DNA of 64,000 nucleotides. Source: an uncultured Alphaproteobacteria bacterium (GTDB lineage: Bacteria; Pseudomonadota; Alphaproteobacteria; HIMB59; GCA-002718135). Numbering within the stretch: the first letter of the stretch is position 1; each line of letters begins with the position of its first letter. A model generated the notes under the pieces. The model was not told where the DNA came from. It saw only the letters and a program-made list of their open reading frames with translations, and did no database searches. Positions 9,791 to 20,156 of the stretch are shown in pieces. The position numbers and the translations under genes are program-made. The DNA lies in the NCBI GenBank assembly GCA_902621165.1, contig CACNKX010000002.1:124001-188000 (forward strand), read 5' to 3'.

Positions 9791-10736
9791 GTTTAAAAAT
9801 ATTATATTGGTTGGCTATAGTAAGCACGCAAAAAATAAAATTATTCCTGCTATTACAAAACTTAAATTAAAAATTATTTGTATTGTTAGTTCTCAGAATA
9901 TAAAAAATACTACTATACCAGTATTGAAAAGTATTAATAATATTGAAAAAATTAATTTTATTAAAGAAGAAACAATTATATTTTTGTGTACACCGCCCAA
10001 AGTTCATTATAAGCAAATTAAATTTCTATTTTTCAATAAATATAATATATATGTTGAAAAACCTGCTTTTATAAGAGAACAAAATATTGATACATTTATA
10101 AATAAAAACAAAACTATAATTGTTGAGAACTTCATGTATCAGCATACAAAAATATATAATTACTTTTTAAAATTTTGGAAACAAAATACAAATAATATAT
10201 TCAAAATTGAAATGAATTTTATAATACCTGAAGTTCCAAAAAATACATTTAGAGATAATGATGATTATTATAACTCATATATATTTGATATTGGATGTTA
10301 TCCAATATCTTTGCTCAGTAAATTAAATTTAAAATTAAAAAAAATTAAATATGAAATTAGTTTAGATAAAGATAAATTTAAAAATATTACAAAGATATTT
10401 TTTAATTCTAAAAAGATAATGTATGAAATAAATATTGGGGTTAATAAAAGTTATCAAAATAATGTAATTCTTCATTATAATAAATTTAAATCTATTAAAT
10501 TTAATTATTTTTTTTATGGCCCTGAAAAAATAAAGAAAATTTGTTTCTCAAAAAATAATAAAATTAATAAAATAATTAAAATTAAAGACTTAAATGGTTT
10601 TATTGAAATATTAAAAATAAAAAGAAGTATTTGGAAAAAAAATCAAAATAATAGACTTCGTAAAATGCAAGATGTAGTATATTCTATAAATAAAATTTCT
10701 AAACAATATATAAGCTTAAATAATGTTAAATCTTGA
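9780..10736 (+). CDS. Gfo/Idh/MocA-family oxidoreductase
   Basis: NIILVGYSKHAKNKIIPAI Rossmann, FLCTPPKVHYKQIKFLFFNKYNIYVEKPAF (EKP motif). Confidence 0.75.
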   Translation: MNYKFKNIILVGYSKHAKNKIIPAITKLKLKIICIVSSQNIKNTTIPVLKSINNIEKINFIKEETIIFLCTPPKVHYKQIKFLFFNKYNIYVEKPAFIREQNIDTFINKNKTIIVENFMYQHTKIYNYFLKFWKQNTNNIFKIEMNFIIPEVPKNTFRDNDDYYNSYIFDIGCYPISLLSKLNLKLKKIKYEISLDKDKFKNITKIFFNSKKIMYEINIGVNKSYQNNVILHYNKFKSIKFNYFFYGPEKIKKICFSKNNKINKIIKIKDLNGFIEILKIKRSIWKKNQNNRLRKMQDVVYSINKISKQYISLNNVKS

Positions 10737-11166
10737 TATAATTACAAAATCAACTTTAATTGATGACACTACAAGAGATGTTGATAATAGAGGCAGCATA
10801 ATTTCTATTGTAGATAGTCCCGTAAAAAATGTATCTTTAATTTCTTGCAATCAAAATACAATAAGATCAAATCATTATCATTATTCAGATTGGCATATAA
10901 TGCATGTTCTAGAAGGCTCTATTCATTATTTTTATAAAAGTTTAAAAGAGGAAGAAGTTCATTATATCTTTGTTGATAGTGGAAAAAATATTTTTACTCC
11001 CCCAAATGAAATACATGCAACTTATTTTCCAGTAAATACTAAACTTATAGTATCAAGTAAAAATCCTAGAGATCAGCAAACATATGAAAAAGATACAGTT
11101 AGAGTAAATTTAATAAACAACGAAAATTTAAATTATTATCTCAGTTTATTTAAAATTAATGAATAA
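10723..11166 (+). CDS. Cupin-domain protein (sugar-modifying, WbmX/epimerase-like)
   Basis: DNRGSIISIV, SNHYHYSDWHIMHVLEGS, FTPPNEIHATYF cupin metal-site pattern. Confidence 0.65.
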   Translation: MLNLDIITKSTLIDDTTRDVDNRGSIISIVDSPVKNVSLISCNQNTIRSNHYHYSDWHIMHVLEGSIHYFYKSLKEEEVHYIFVDSGKNIFTPPNEIHATYFPVNTKLIVSSKNPRDQQTYEKDTVRVNLINNENLNYYLSLFKINE

Positions 11167-12400
11167 ATATAAAAAGATTGTAAATTGCAGATTATGTAAT
11201 TCTAAAAATTTGATAGATATAATTAGCTTTAATAAACTGCCGTTGGGAAATGATTATCAAAAAAATAAAATAAAAGCGATCAAAGCTATTAAATTTCCGT
11301 TAAAAGTTAAACAGTGTAAAAATTGTAATCATTTTCAACTTTCAATTTCTGTAAATCCAAATATTTTATATAAAACCAATTACACATATCTTTCTGGGAT
11401 AGGAAAAACTTTTGTTGATCACTTTAATTCATATTATAAATGGATAAAAAATAAAACAAATATAAAGAAAAAATCATTAATTGTCGATGTTGGCTCAAAT
11501 GATGGTTCTTGTTTGGAAAAATTTAAGAACAAACATATTGTGTGTGGCGTAGACCCTGCAAAAATACCAGTACAATTAGCAAATAAAAAAAAAATTTTTA
11601 CCATTCTTTCTGATTTTAATCAAAAAGCGGTAAAAATTATTTTAAATAAATATGGAAAAGCGGATTTGGTAACAAGCCATAATGTATTAGCCCATATAGA
11701 TAAAAATAATGAAGTTTTTGAAAATATTTATGATTTATTAAAATTTGACGGATATTTTTGTTTTGAGGTTGGTTATTTTCTAAATGTTTTAAAGGACAAT
11801 TTATTTGATACTATATATCATGAACATCTTGATTATCATCACGCTATACCTCTAACAAAATTTCTTATTAAAAAAAAGTTTAGTATTTTAAATATTTCTA
11901 CCAATAAGATACAAGGAGGGAGTTTAAGAATTTTATGCAAAAAAGAAATTTCACCTAAAATATACAATCAAGCTTTAAATTTTATAAATAATGAAAAAAA
12001 AGTAATATATTTCAAAAGAAAATTTTTGGATAATTGGCAAGAAAAAATACAAAATAATATTTTTAAACTTGGAGATTATGTAAATTCTTTAAATAATGAA
12101 AATATTATAATTGGTTATGGTGCTCCAACAAAATCAAGTTTATTAATTAAGATGTCAAAAATAAAAAATAACAGGATCTCTTTAATTCTTGAAGATAATA
12201 AATTTAAAGTTAATCGCTTTCTCCCAAATACTGGAATAAAAATTGTACCAACAGCAAAAATAACACAAATAAATCCGGACATTATAATAATTTTTGCTTG
12301 GAATTTTTCAAAAGATATACTTATAAAATTGAAAAATTATGATATCAAAAACTGTAAAATAATTATACCGTTACCTAAATTTAAGATTATTAAGCTATGA
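11159..12400 (+). CDS. SAM-dependent sugar C-methyltransferase (zinc-binding N-terminus, TylC3/NovU-like)
   Basis: CRLCNSKNL...CKNCNHFQLS zinc motif; VDVGSNDGSCLEKF SAM site; YHEHLDYH; C-terminal GYGAPTKSSLL domain. Confidence 0.85.
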   Translation: MNKYKKIVNCRLCNSKNLIDIISFNKLPLGNDYQKNKIKAIKAIKFPLKVKQCKNCNHFQLSISVNPNILYKTNYTYLSGIGKTFVDHFNSYYKWIKNKTNIKKKSLIVDVGSNDGSCLEKFKNKHIVCGVDPAKIPVQLANKKKIFTILSDFNQKAVKIILNKYGKADLVTSHNVLAHIDKNNEVFENIYDLLKFDGYFCFEVGYFLNVLKDNLFDTIYHEHLDYHHAIPLTKFLIKKKFSILNISTNKIQGGSLRILCKKEISPKIYNQALNFINNEKKVIYFKRKFLDNWQEKIQNNIFKLGDYVNSLNNENIIIGYGAPTKSSLLIKMSKIKNNRISLILEDNKFKVNRFLPNTGIKIVPTAKITQINPDIIIIFAWNFSKDILIKLKNYDIKNCKIIIPLPKFKIIKL

Positions 12401-13062
12401 AAAATAAAAACATTTTAATAATTGCCCCACATCCTGATGATGAAACAATTTCTATGGGGGGGTCAATAGATAAGTTTATAAAAGAAAAATTTAATGTCCA
12501 TATTTTAATTATAAGTGGTCATTTACCTCCACTCTATAGTGAAAATGATTTTAATCTTACTGTTAAAGAGGCAAAAAAAGCTTTTAAAATATTAGGTGTA
12601 ACTTCGTATAAATTTTTAAAAATTCCTGCTACATATGTAAAGGATTTTGAGACTTCAAAATTAAATTTGTTGATATTTTCTGAAATACAAAAATTAAAAC
12701 CTAATACGGTATTTATTCCTTTTCCAGATAGACATATTGATCATAGAATTATATTTGATAGTTCAGTTGTTTCTGTAAGGCCTAATGGAAAATTTTTTCC
12801 AAAAAAAGTACTATCTTATGAAACACTCTCAGAAACACATTGGAATGTACCGGGTATAGAGCCTTCTTTTAATCCAGATTATTTTATAGATATTTCAAAA
12901 AATATTAAAAAAAAACTATCAGCATTATCATCATATAAGTCGCAGATAAAAAATAATTCAACTCGAAGTTTAGATGCAGTAAAATCTCTAGCAGTATTTA
13001 GAGGTAGTCAAAATGGCTGTAAATTTGCAGAAGCATTTAAAGTTATTAGAATAGTTGAATAA
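12397..13062 (+). CDS. PIG-L family deacetylase
   Basis: IIAPHPDDETISMGGSI (PHPDDE), FPDRHIDHRI. Confidence 0.9.
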   Translation: MKNKNILIIAPHPDDETISMGGSIDKFIKEKFNVHILIISGHLPPLYSENDFNLTVKEAKKAFKILGVTSYKFLKIPATYVKDFETSKLNLLIFSEIQKLKPNTVFIPFPDRHIDHRIIFDSSVVSVRPNGKFFPKKVLSYETLSETHWNVPGIEPSFNPDYFIDISKNIKKKLSALSSYKSQIKNNSTRSLDAVKSLAVFRGSQNGCKFAEAFKVIRIVE

Positions 13063-13068
13063 TTTTTT

Positions 13069-14925
13069 ATGTCAGAAAAATTAGATAAAAATCAATTAAT
13101 CTTTAATTTTTTAAATTTTTCACGAAGAAAAAAAATTCTTCTAGTTTTGTTACTAGATATTTTTTGCGCTTTCTTTGCTACCTTTATTTCTTTTTTTTTA
13201 AGATATGATCTTAAATTTGATTTTTTTGAATATTTATTATTACCATTAATACTTTCATTAGTTTTTATCATTTTTTTTATAATTTTTAAAATATACAATT
13301 TTTTTTCTCGGTATATTGGTATTAATTCGGTAAAAAATTTTTTTTACAGTTTATTAGCTTATACTTTATTATACTTTGTTATAATTAATTATATTTCTCA
13401 ACCTGGAGTTCCTCGTTCAGTTGGTCTAATACAGCCAATTATATTTTCATTAATGATTTTTATAAATCGAATATCAATAATTTACTTTCTAAATTTTATT
13501 AATAGTAACTATAATATTAAAAATGCAGTAATATTTGGTAATCATAAAAATGCTTCAGAATATATAAATAAAATTAAAGATTATAGAATTGTCGCAATTA
13601 TAGATGAATCGATCAAATTAAATAAATTTTCTATAGATAATATTCCTATTTTAAATTTAAAAAATTTAAAAAATTTATTCTCAAAAATTGTTGTAGATAA
13701 AATTTTTATTATCTTAGAAAATAATAATTATGTAGATAGAAAAAAATTGCGATATAAATTTAATAATTACAAAAAAGATATAAGTTTTCTTCCAAATATA
13801 GATGAGTTAGTAAAAGGTAATTACTCAATTAAGGAAATAAATAAAATTAAACTAGAAGATCTAATTGATAGAAATATAAATTGGAATAAAGAAAATATTA
13901 AAAATTATATTGAAAATAAAGTAATAATTATTACTGGAGGTGGAGGATCAATAGGAAGTGAGTTAACTAAACAAATTTATTCATATCAACCTAAAAAATT
14001 AATTTTGTTAGAAAATAATGAATTTAATTTATATAAAATAATAAATGAAATTGAGTTACATGATAAAAAAAATAATCTTTTTCCATGTCTAATATCATTA
14101 AATGATAATGAACAAATTAAAAATATTTTTGAACAACACAAACCTGAGATAATTTTTCATGCTGCTGCTTACAAGCATGTGCCTATATTAGAAACAAATA
14201 TTATATCCGCAGTAAAAAATAATATATTTTCTTCAATAAATCTGATTAATTTATCAATTAAATATAAGGTTAAAGATTTTATTTTAATCTCCTCTGATAA
14301 AGCTGTTCGACCTACTAATATTATGGGTGCAACAAAAAGATTTGTAGAGTTATACTCACAATCTTTAAATATGGAAAATAATATAAACACATATACTTCA
14401 TTATCTGCTGTAAGATTTGGCAATGTATTAGGTTCAGCAGGTTCAGTTGTACCTCTTTTTAATGATCAAATTGACAATAATGGACCAATTACTATTACTC
14501 ATAAAGACATGACTAGATACTTCATGACTATTCCTGAGGCAGTTGGTTTAATTCTAGAAACTTGTATATTTAAAAATAAATCTAAAATTTTTTTCTTAAA
14601 TATGGGTAATCCAATTAAAATTGTTGATCTTGTAAAAAAAATGATTGATTTAAAAGGCAGAAAAATCAAAGAAAATGAAAACGAAGATGGTATAGAGATT
14701 AAATATATAGGTCTTAGACCAGGAGAAAAACTTCACGAGGAATTAATTATTTCAGGAAAAAGTATTAAAACTGAACATCCTGATATTAATATAGCAAAAG
14801 AAGAATTTTTATCTCATAGTATTATGCTAAATCATTTAGCTGAATTAAAAAATAGTGTAGAAAATAAAAATATTTCAGCAATAAAAGAAATATTCAAAAA
14901 AACAGTTGAAGGTTTTAAATCATAG
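13069..14925 (+). CDS. Polysaccharide biosynthesis nucleoside-diphosphate-sugar 4,6-dehydratase (CapD/WbpM/FlaA1-like)
   Basis: N-terminal TM region; IITGGGGSIGSELTKQIYSYQPKKLILLENNEFNLY; HAAAYKHVPILE; LISSDKAVRPTNIMGATKR; LRPGEKLHEEL. Confidence 0.93.
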   Translation: MSEKLDKNQLIFNFLNFSRRKKILLVLLLDIFCAFFATFISFFLRYDLKFDFFEYLLLPLILSLVFIIFFIIFKIYNFFSRYIGINSVKNFFYSLLAYTLLYFVIINYISQPGVPRSVGLIQPIIFSLMIFINRISIIYFLNFINSNYNIKNAVIFGNHKNASEYINKIKDYRIVAIIDESIKLNKFSIDNIPILNLKNLKNLFSKIVVDKIFIILENNNYVDRKKLRYKFNNYKKDISFLPNIDELVKGNYSIKEINKIKLEDLIDRNINWNKENIKNYIENKVIIITGGGGSIGSELTKQIYSYQPKKLILLENNEFNLYKIINEIELHDKKNNLFPCLISLNDNEQIKNIFEQHKPEIIFHAAAYKHVPILETNIISAVKNNIFSSINLINLSIKYKVKDFILISSDKAVRPTNIMGATKRFVELYSQSLNMENNINTYTSLSAVRFGNVLGSAGSVVPLFNDQIDNNGPITITHKDMTRYFMTIPEAVGLILETCIFKNKSKIFFLNMGNPIKIVDLVKKMIDLKGRKIKENENEDGIEIKYIGLRPGEKLHEELIISGKSIKTEHPDINIAKEEFLSHSIMLNHLAELKNSVENKNISAIKEIFKKTVEGFKS

Positions 14926-14944
14926 GTTTACTACAATACTAATT

Positions 14945-16432
14945 ATGATTGGAAATTACATAAACGGTAATCATATAAATAAAAATCATTCTAGTAAATT
15001 TATTGATATTTATGATCCTTCAAAAGGAGAAAGTGTAGATAAAGTTATTCTTTCAAATAAAAAAGACTTTGATGATGTAATGCAGAGTTCAAAAAATGCA
15101 TTCATAAGCTGGTCTTCAGAAACTCCTTTAAAAAGGTCTCGAGTTTTACAAAAGTATAAATATATTTTAGAAAAAAATATTGAAACATTAGCAAAAATTA
15201 TTTCAACAGAACACGGTAAAACATTAGATGATGCAAAAGGATCTGTCATTAGGGGTTTGGAAGTAGTTGAATTTGCAATTGGAATACCACATTTATTAAA
15301 AGGAGAGTTTTCTCAAAATGTTGGAAGTAATATTGATTCATGGTCAATAAGGCAGCCACTAGGAGTAACTGCAGGAATTACACCATTTAACTTTCCCGCT
15401 ATGGTACCTATGTGGATGTATCCAATTTCTATTGCATGTGGAAATACTTTTATTCTTAAACCTTCTGAGAAGGATCCATCATGTAGTATTAAGCTCGCTG
15501 AATTATTTTCAGAAGCTGGATTGCCAGATGGTGTTTTAAATGTAATTAACGGGGATAAAGAAGTTGTAAACCTTATTCTTAATTCCCATGATGTTTCATC
15601 TGTAAGCTTTGTAGGGTCTACACCTGTAGCAAAATATATCTATGAATCATCAGCAAAAACTGGGAAAAGAGTACAGGCACTTGGAGGAGCAAAGAATCAT
15701 TTAGTTGTAATGCCAGATGCAAATCTTGATCAAGCAGTTGATGGAATTATTGGTGCAGCATATGGATCAGCAGGAGAGAGGTGTATGGCTGTATCTGTTG
15801 CAGTAGCAGTTGGAGATATTGCTGACAAATTAGTAGATAATATTAATAAAAAAGCTGAACCGCTTATAGTTGCTCCATGGACTGATTCTTCTTCCCAAAT
15901 GGGGCCTGTAATATCTGAAGAGCATAAGAATAAAATTGAAGACTATATTCAATCTGGGTTAGATGAAGGCGCAAAGTTAGTACTCGATGGAAGGGATTTA
16001 AAAATTCAAGGCTATGAAAATGGTTATTTTGTTGGACCAACATTATTTGACAATGTTAAAAAAGATATGAAAATATACAATGAAGAAATTTTTGGACCAG
16101 TTCTATGTGTTATTAGAGCAAGAAACTATGATGAAGCATTGAATTTAGTTAATAATCATGCATTTGGTAATGGAACAAGTATTTATACTTCAGATGGTGA
16201 AGTTTCCAGACACTTTACAACTAACTGTAAAATCGGAATGGTAGGAGTTAACGTTCCAATTCCTGTCCCAATGGCTTTTCATAGTTTTGGTGGTTGGAAA
16301 CAATCATTATTTGGAGATCATTCTATGCATGGAACTGAAGGAGTTAGATTTTATACAAAGTTAAAAACTGTTACTTCACGATGGCCTAACAGTATAAAAA
16401 AAGGTCCTGAATTTAAAATGCCAACTAACTAA
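14945..16432 (+). CDS. mmsA: CoA-acylating methylmalonate-semialdehyde dehydrogenase-like
   Basis: MIGNYINGN start chosen over upstream TTG at 14906; ITPFNFPAMVPMWMYPIS, GSAGERCMAVSVAV, FGGWKQSLFGD typical of MMSDH. Confidence 0.88.
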   Translation: MIGNYINGNHINKNHSSKFIDIYDPSKGESVDKVILSNKKDFDDVMQSSKNAFISWSSETPLKRSRVLQKYKYILEKNIETLAKIISTEHGKTLDDAKGSVIRGLEVVEFAIGIPHLLKGEFSQNVGSNIDSWSIRQPLGVTAGITPFNFPAMVPMWMYPISIACGNTFILKPSEKDPSCSIKLAELFSEAGLPDGVLNVINGDKEVVNLILNSHDVSSVSFVGSTPVAKYIYESSAKTGKRVQALGGAKNHLVVMPDANLDQAVDGIIGAAYGSAGERCMAVSVAVAVGDIADKLVDNINKKAEPLIVAPWTDSSSQMGPVISEEHKNKIEDYIQSGLDEGAKLVLDGRDLKIQGYENGYFVGPTLFDNVKKDMKIYNEEIFGPVLCVIRARNYDEALNLVNNHAFGNGTSIYTSDGEVSRHFTTNCKIGMVGVNVPIPVPMAFHSFGGWKQSLFGDHSMHGTEGVRFYTKLKTVTSRWPNSIKKGPEFKMPTN

Positions 16433-16435
16433 TTA

Positions 16436-17404
16436 ATGAGCATATTAATTACTGGATCGGCTGGTTTTATCGGTTATCATTTAGCTAAAAAAATTCTTAA
16501 AAAAAATATAAAAGTTTTTGGGATTGATAATATTAATAATTATTATGATATAAACTTAAAAAAAAATAGAATTAAAGATTTAAAGAAAAGTAAAAAATTT
16601 TTTTTTTATAAAATAGATTTATCTGAATACAAAAAATTAAATAACTTAGTTAAAAGAAATAAAATAAAGTACATTATACATCTTGCAGCACAAGCAGGCG
16701 TTAGATATTCTATAAAAAAACCAAAAACTTACTTTAAAAGTAATATGGAAGGTTTTTTTAATATATTAGAGGTATCAAAAAATAATAATATTAAACATTT
16801 GATTTACGCTTCTACAAGTTCAGTTTACGGAAATACAAAAAAATTCCCCTTAAGTGAGAGTGATAACACAGACCATCCTCTGTCTTTTTATGCAGCAACA
16901 AAAAAATCTAATGAAATTATGGCTCATTCTTATTCATATATTTATAAACTACCATGTACAGGAGTGAGATTCTTTACAGTCTACGGACCATTTGGAAGAC
17001 CTGATATGGCATTGTTTAAATTTACAAAGAATATTATCAAAAATCGATCAGTTGAACTATTTAATAAAGGAAAGCACTTAAGGGATTTTACATATGTTGA
17101 TGATATAGTTGAGGGTGTTTTTTCTTTAATTAAAAAGCAATCAAAAAAATCTATTCCTTATGAAATTTTTAATATTGGGAATGGTAATCCAAAAAAACTT
17201 ATAGATTATTTAAAATATATTGAAAAAAATCTAAATCGTTCATCTAGTATAAAAAAACTACCTTTGCAAATTGGGGATATAATTAAAACTCATTCTGATA
17301 TTAAAAAATTAAAAAAGTTCACAGGTTACAATCCAAAAACAAATATTAATATTGGAGTCAATAAGTTTATTGAGTGGTATAAAGATTATTATAAATTAAA
17401 TTAA
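16436..17404 (+). CDS. UDP-glucuronate 4-epimerase-family NAD-dependent epimerase
   Basis: ITGSAGFIGYHLAKKIL, GIDNINNYYDINLKKNRI, HLAAQAGVRYSIKKP, STSSVYG, RDFTYVDDIVEG. Confidence 0.9.
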   Translation: MSILITGSAGFIGYHLAKKILKKNIKVFGIDNINNYYDINLKKNRIKDLKKSKKFFFYKIDLSEYKKLNNLVKRNKIKYIIHLAAQAGVRYSIKKPKTYFKSNMEGFFNILEVSKNNNIKHLIYASTSSVYGNTKKFPLSESDNTDHPLSFYAATKKSNEIMAHSYSYIYKLPCTGVRFFTVYGPFGRPDMALFKFTKNIIKNRSVELFNKGKHLRDFTYVDDIVEGVFSLIKKQSKKSIPYEIFNIGNGNPKKLIDYLKYIEKNLNRSSSIKKLPLQIGDIIKTHSDIKKLKKFTGYNPKTNINIGVNKFIEWYKDYYKLN

Positions 17405-18648
17405 ATATTTTTAAGAGCTTTGATCACTTTTTCGGTATCTATATTATTATTATAATGAGTCATACTTAATCTAACTACTCCATCATCCACATCTATTCCA
17501 AGGTATTTTAAACATCTCCAAGCATAAAAATTATCGTTCCTAGTTGCAATATTAAATTTAAGTAAATTGTTTGATATTTCTTTTGATGATTTATTATTAG
17601 AATAAAATGAAATTGTTGGTGCTCTATTTTTATTAGTAATTTTATTTTTTCCAATTAAATTTAAGTCTTTTCTTTCATGTATATAATTTAAAATTGGGTT
17701 TGCTATTTCTTCCTCATGTATAGAAATAAGATTATTAATTTTTTCAATCTTTTCTAAAATACTAATTTTTGTATTATCAAAGTGGTGATTATATAAATTC
17801 TCAAAATAATCATAAATACCAATTAAGGATACTAATTCTTCATGATTTGGTCCACCAGGGTTAATTGTATATGGGTATTGTCCCTTTAGAAATTCATGAT
17901 TTTGATTTGGTAAATTTTTAAGTATTTCCTCCTTTCCATATAGGAGAGCTAAATGTGGGCCATATGTTTTGTACAGACTAAAGGTATAGAAATCTACATC
18001 CAACTCTTTTACATTTGGGAAACCATGTGGTGCATATGAAACTCCATCACCAATAACTATAATATTATTTTTATGAGCTATATTGGAAATTTTTTTTAAA
18101 TTATTTACTGACCCTACAATATTTGAACAATGTGTAACTGCTAATATTTTTGTTTTTGGGCTGATTAATTTTTCTAAGTCAGATATTTTTAATTCATGAT
18201 CATTAAGATTAAATTTCCACTCAATAATTTTAGCTCCATAGTCTTTTAATCTTCTCCAAGGGCTAATATTTGCTTCATGATCTTGGTTAGTTACAATAAC
18301 TTCATCACCTGGACTTATTAGATCTTTTAATGCATTTGATAAAACATATAAGTTAATAGAAGTAGATCCTCCAATTAAAATTTCATTATTTTTTGCATTT
18401 ATCATTTTTGCAAATAATTCTGTAGCTCTGTCCATATTTTCGCCAGCTATTCTGGACATTGGATATTCAGCATATGGTTGCACCTTAGTCGCAGTCATGA
18501 ACTCAGTTAACTTATCAATTACATTCTTTGGTACATAACTTCCTCCAGCATTTTCGAAAAAAGACCAATCTTTTGAAAGAGGATCTTTAAATGCTGGGAA
18601 TTGTGATCTTACGTAGTCTATATCAAGTTTAATATTTTCTAGTGTCAA
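17401..18648 (-). CDS. Class V aminotransferase-fold PLP enzyme (cysteine desulfurase-like)
   Basis: FFENAGGSYVPKNVID, QDHEANISPWRRL, SLYKTYGPHLALLYGK (PLP-lysine context). Confidence 0.85.
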   Translation of the reverse strand: MTLENIKLDIDYVRSQFPAFKDPLSKDWSFFENAGGSYVPKNVIDKLTEFMTATKVQPYAEYPMSRIAGENMDRATELFAKMINAKNNEILIGGSTSINLYVLSNALKDLISPGDEVIVTNQDHEANISPWRRLKDYGAKIIEWKFNLNDHELKISDLEKLISPKTKILAVTHCSNIVGSVNNLKKISNIAHKNNIIVIGDGVSYAPHGFPNVKELDVDFYTFSLYKTYGPHLALLYGKEEILKNLPNQNHEFLKGQYPYTINPGGPNHEELVSLIGIYDYFENLYNHHFDNTKISILEKIEKINNLISIHEEEIANPILNYIHERKDLNLIGKNKITNKNRAPTISFYSNNKSSKEISNNLLKFNIATRNDNFYAWRCLKYLGIDVDDGVVRLSMTHYNNNIDTEKVIKALKNI

Positions 18649-18724
18649 TTTTTCCTCTTATTGTATATTCTTTTAATCTAATATAAAAAAAAATAAATGA
18701 ATAGTTATTTTAATCTTCTTAACA

Positions 18725-20155
18725 ATGATTGATAAACGTAAATTTTATATAAATGGTGCTTGGGTTAATCCAATTATAAAGAATGATTTTAAGGTTATTA
18801 ATCCTTCTAATGAACAATCATATGCTAACATTTCTTTAGGATCTAAAAAAGATGTTGATCTGGCTGTAAGTGCCGCAAAGAAAGCGTTTGTTACATGGAG
18901 TCTGATAGATAAAAATGAAAAAATTAGTTTATTAGAAAATTTATATAAGATTTATAAAAGCAGATGGGATGAAATAACTCAAACTATGTCTGAAGAAATG
19001 GGGGCTCCTTTAGATTGGTGTTCGTCAGCTCAAACTTCTTCTGGAGCAGATCATATTAATGATTTCATTCTCAGATTAAAAAATTTTCAATTTGAAACTA
19101 ACTTTAATAAAGATTCTAATAATTATATTGTCTATGAGCCTATTGGAGTATGTGGACTTATTACTCCATGGAACTGGCCTATTAATCAAATTACTTTGAA
19201 AGTAATTCCAGCCTTAGCTACTGGTTGTACAATGATTTTAAAGCCTTCTGAAATTGCACCACTATCAGGAATGCTCTTTGCTGAAATTATTCATGAAGCT
19301 GGATTTCCCGCTGGTGTTTTCAATTTAATAAATGGAGATGGTGCTGGTGTAGGTACAGATTTGTCTACTCATAGTGATGTTGATATGATTTCTTTTACTG
19401 GATCAACAAGAGCAGGAAAACTTATTTCAAAAAATGCTGCAGATACTATTAAAAGAGTTTGTCTAGAATTAGGTGGTAAAGGAGGTAATATTATTTTTAG
19501 TGACTCACACCCAGGTGCAGTAAGAGAGGGTGTTAGGAACATTATGAGTAATTCAGGCCAATCTTGTGATGCACCAACAAGAATGCTAGTTGAAAAATCT
19601 ATCTATAAAAGAGCAATAGAAGAAGCTGCAGATGAAGCAAATAAAATTAAAGTTGATATAGCTTTAAAAAATGGAAATCATATTGGGCCAGTTATTTCTC
19701 AAACCCAATATGATAAAATTATTGATCTCATAAGAAGTGGAATAAATGATGGAGCCACACTAGTTGCTGGTGGTCAAGAAAAACCTAATGGACTAGAAAA
19801 AGGTTATTTTGTTAAGCCAACAATATTCACAGATGTAACTAATGATATGAGAATTGCAAAAGAAGAGATCTTTGGACCAGTGCTCTCTATAATTCCATTT
19901 GAAGATGAAGATGAAGCTGTATCAATTGTAAATGATACATCTTATGGTTTAGGAAACTACGTTCAAACTCAAGATATAGAAAAAGCCAAAAGAGTTGCAA
20001 GAAAATTTAGATCAGGTGGTGTTTATATAAATGGAAATAGTGCTGATCCAGGAACTCCCTTTGGTGGTTATAGACAATCTGGTAATGGAAGAGAGGGGGG
20101 TGATTGGGGTCTAGAAGAATATTTAGAAATTAAAACTATCTGCGGATGGGAATGA
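18725..20155 (+). CDS. NAD(P)-dependent aldehyde dehydrogenase
   Basis: GLITPWNWPINQITLKVIPALATGCTMILKPSE, LELGGKGGNIIF, NSGQSCDAPTR. Confidence 0.93.
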   Translation: MIDKRKFYINGAWVNPIIKNDFKVINPSNEQSYANISLGSKKDVDLAVSAAKKAFVTWSLIDKNEKISLLENLYKIYKSRWDEITQTMSEEMGAPLDWCSSAQTSSGADHINDFILRLKNFQFETNFNKDSNNYIVYEPIGVCGLITPWNWPINQITLKVIPALATGCTMILKPSEIAPLSGMLFAEIIHEAGFPAGVFNLINGDGAGVGTDLSTHSDVDMISFTGSTRAGKLISKNAADTIKRVCLELGGKGGNIIFSDSHPGAVREGVRNIMSNSGQSCDAPTRMLVEKSIYKRAIEEAADEANKIKVDIALKNGNHIGPVISQTQYDKIIDLIRSGINDGATLVAGGQEKPNGLEKGYFVKPTIFTDVTNDMRIAKEEIFGPVLSIIPFEDEDEAVSIVNDTSYGLGNYVQTQDIEKAKRVARKFRSGGVYINGNSADPGTPFGGYRQSGNGREGGDWGLEEYLEIKTICGWE

Positions 20156-20156
20156 T

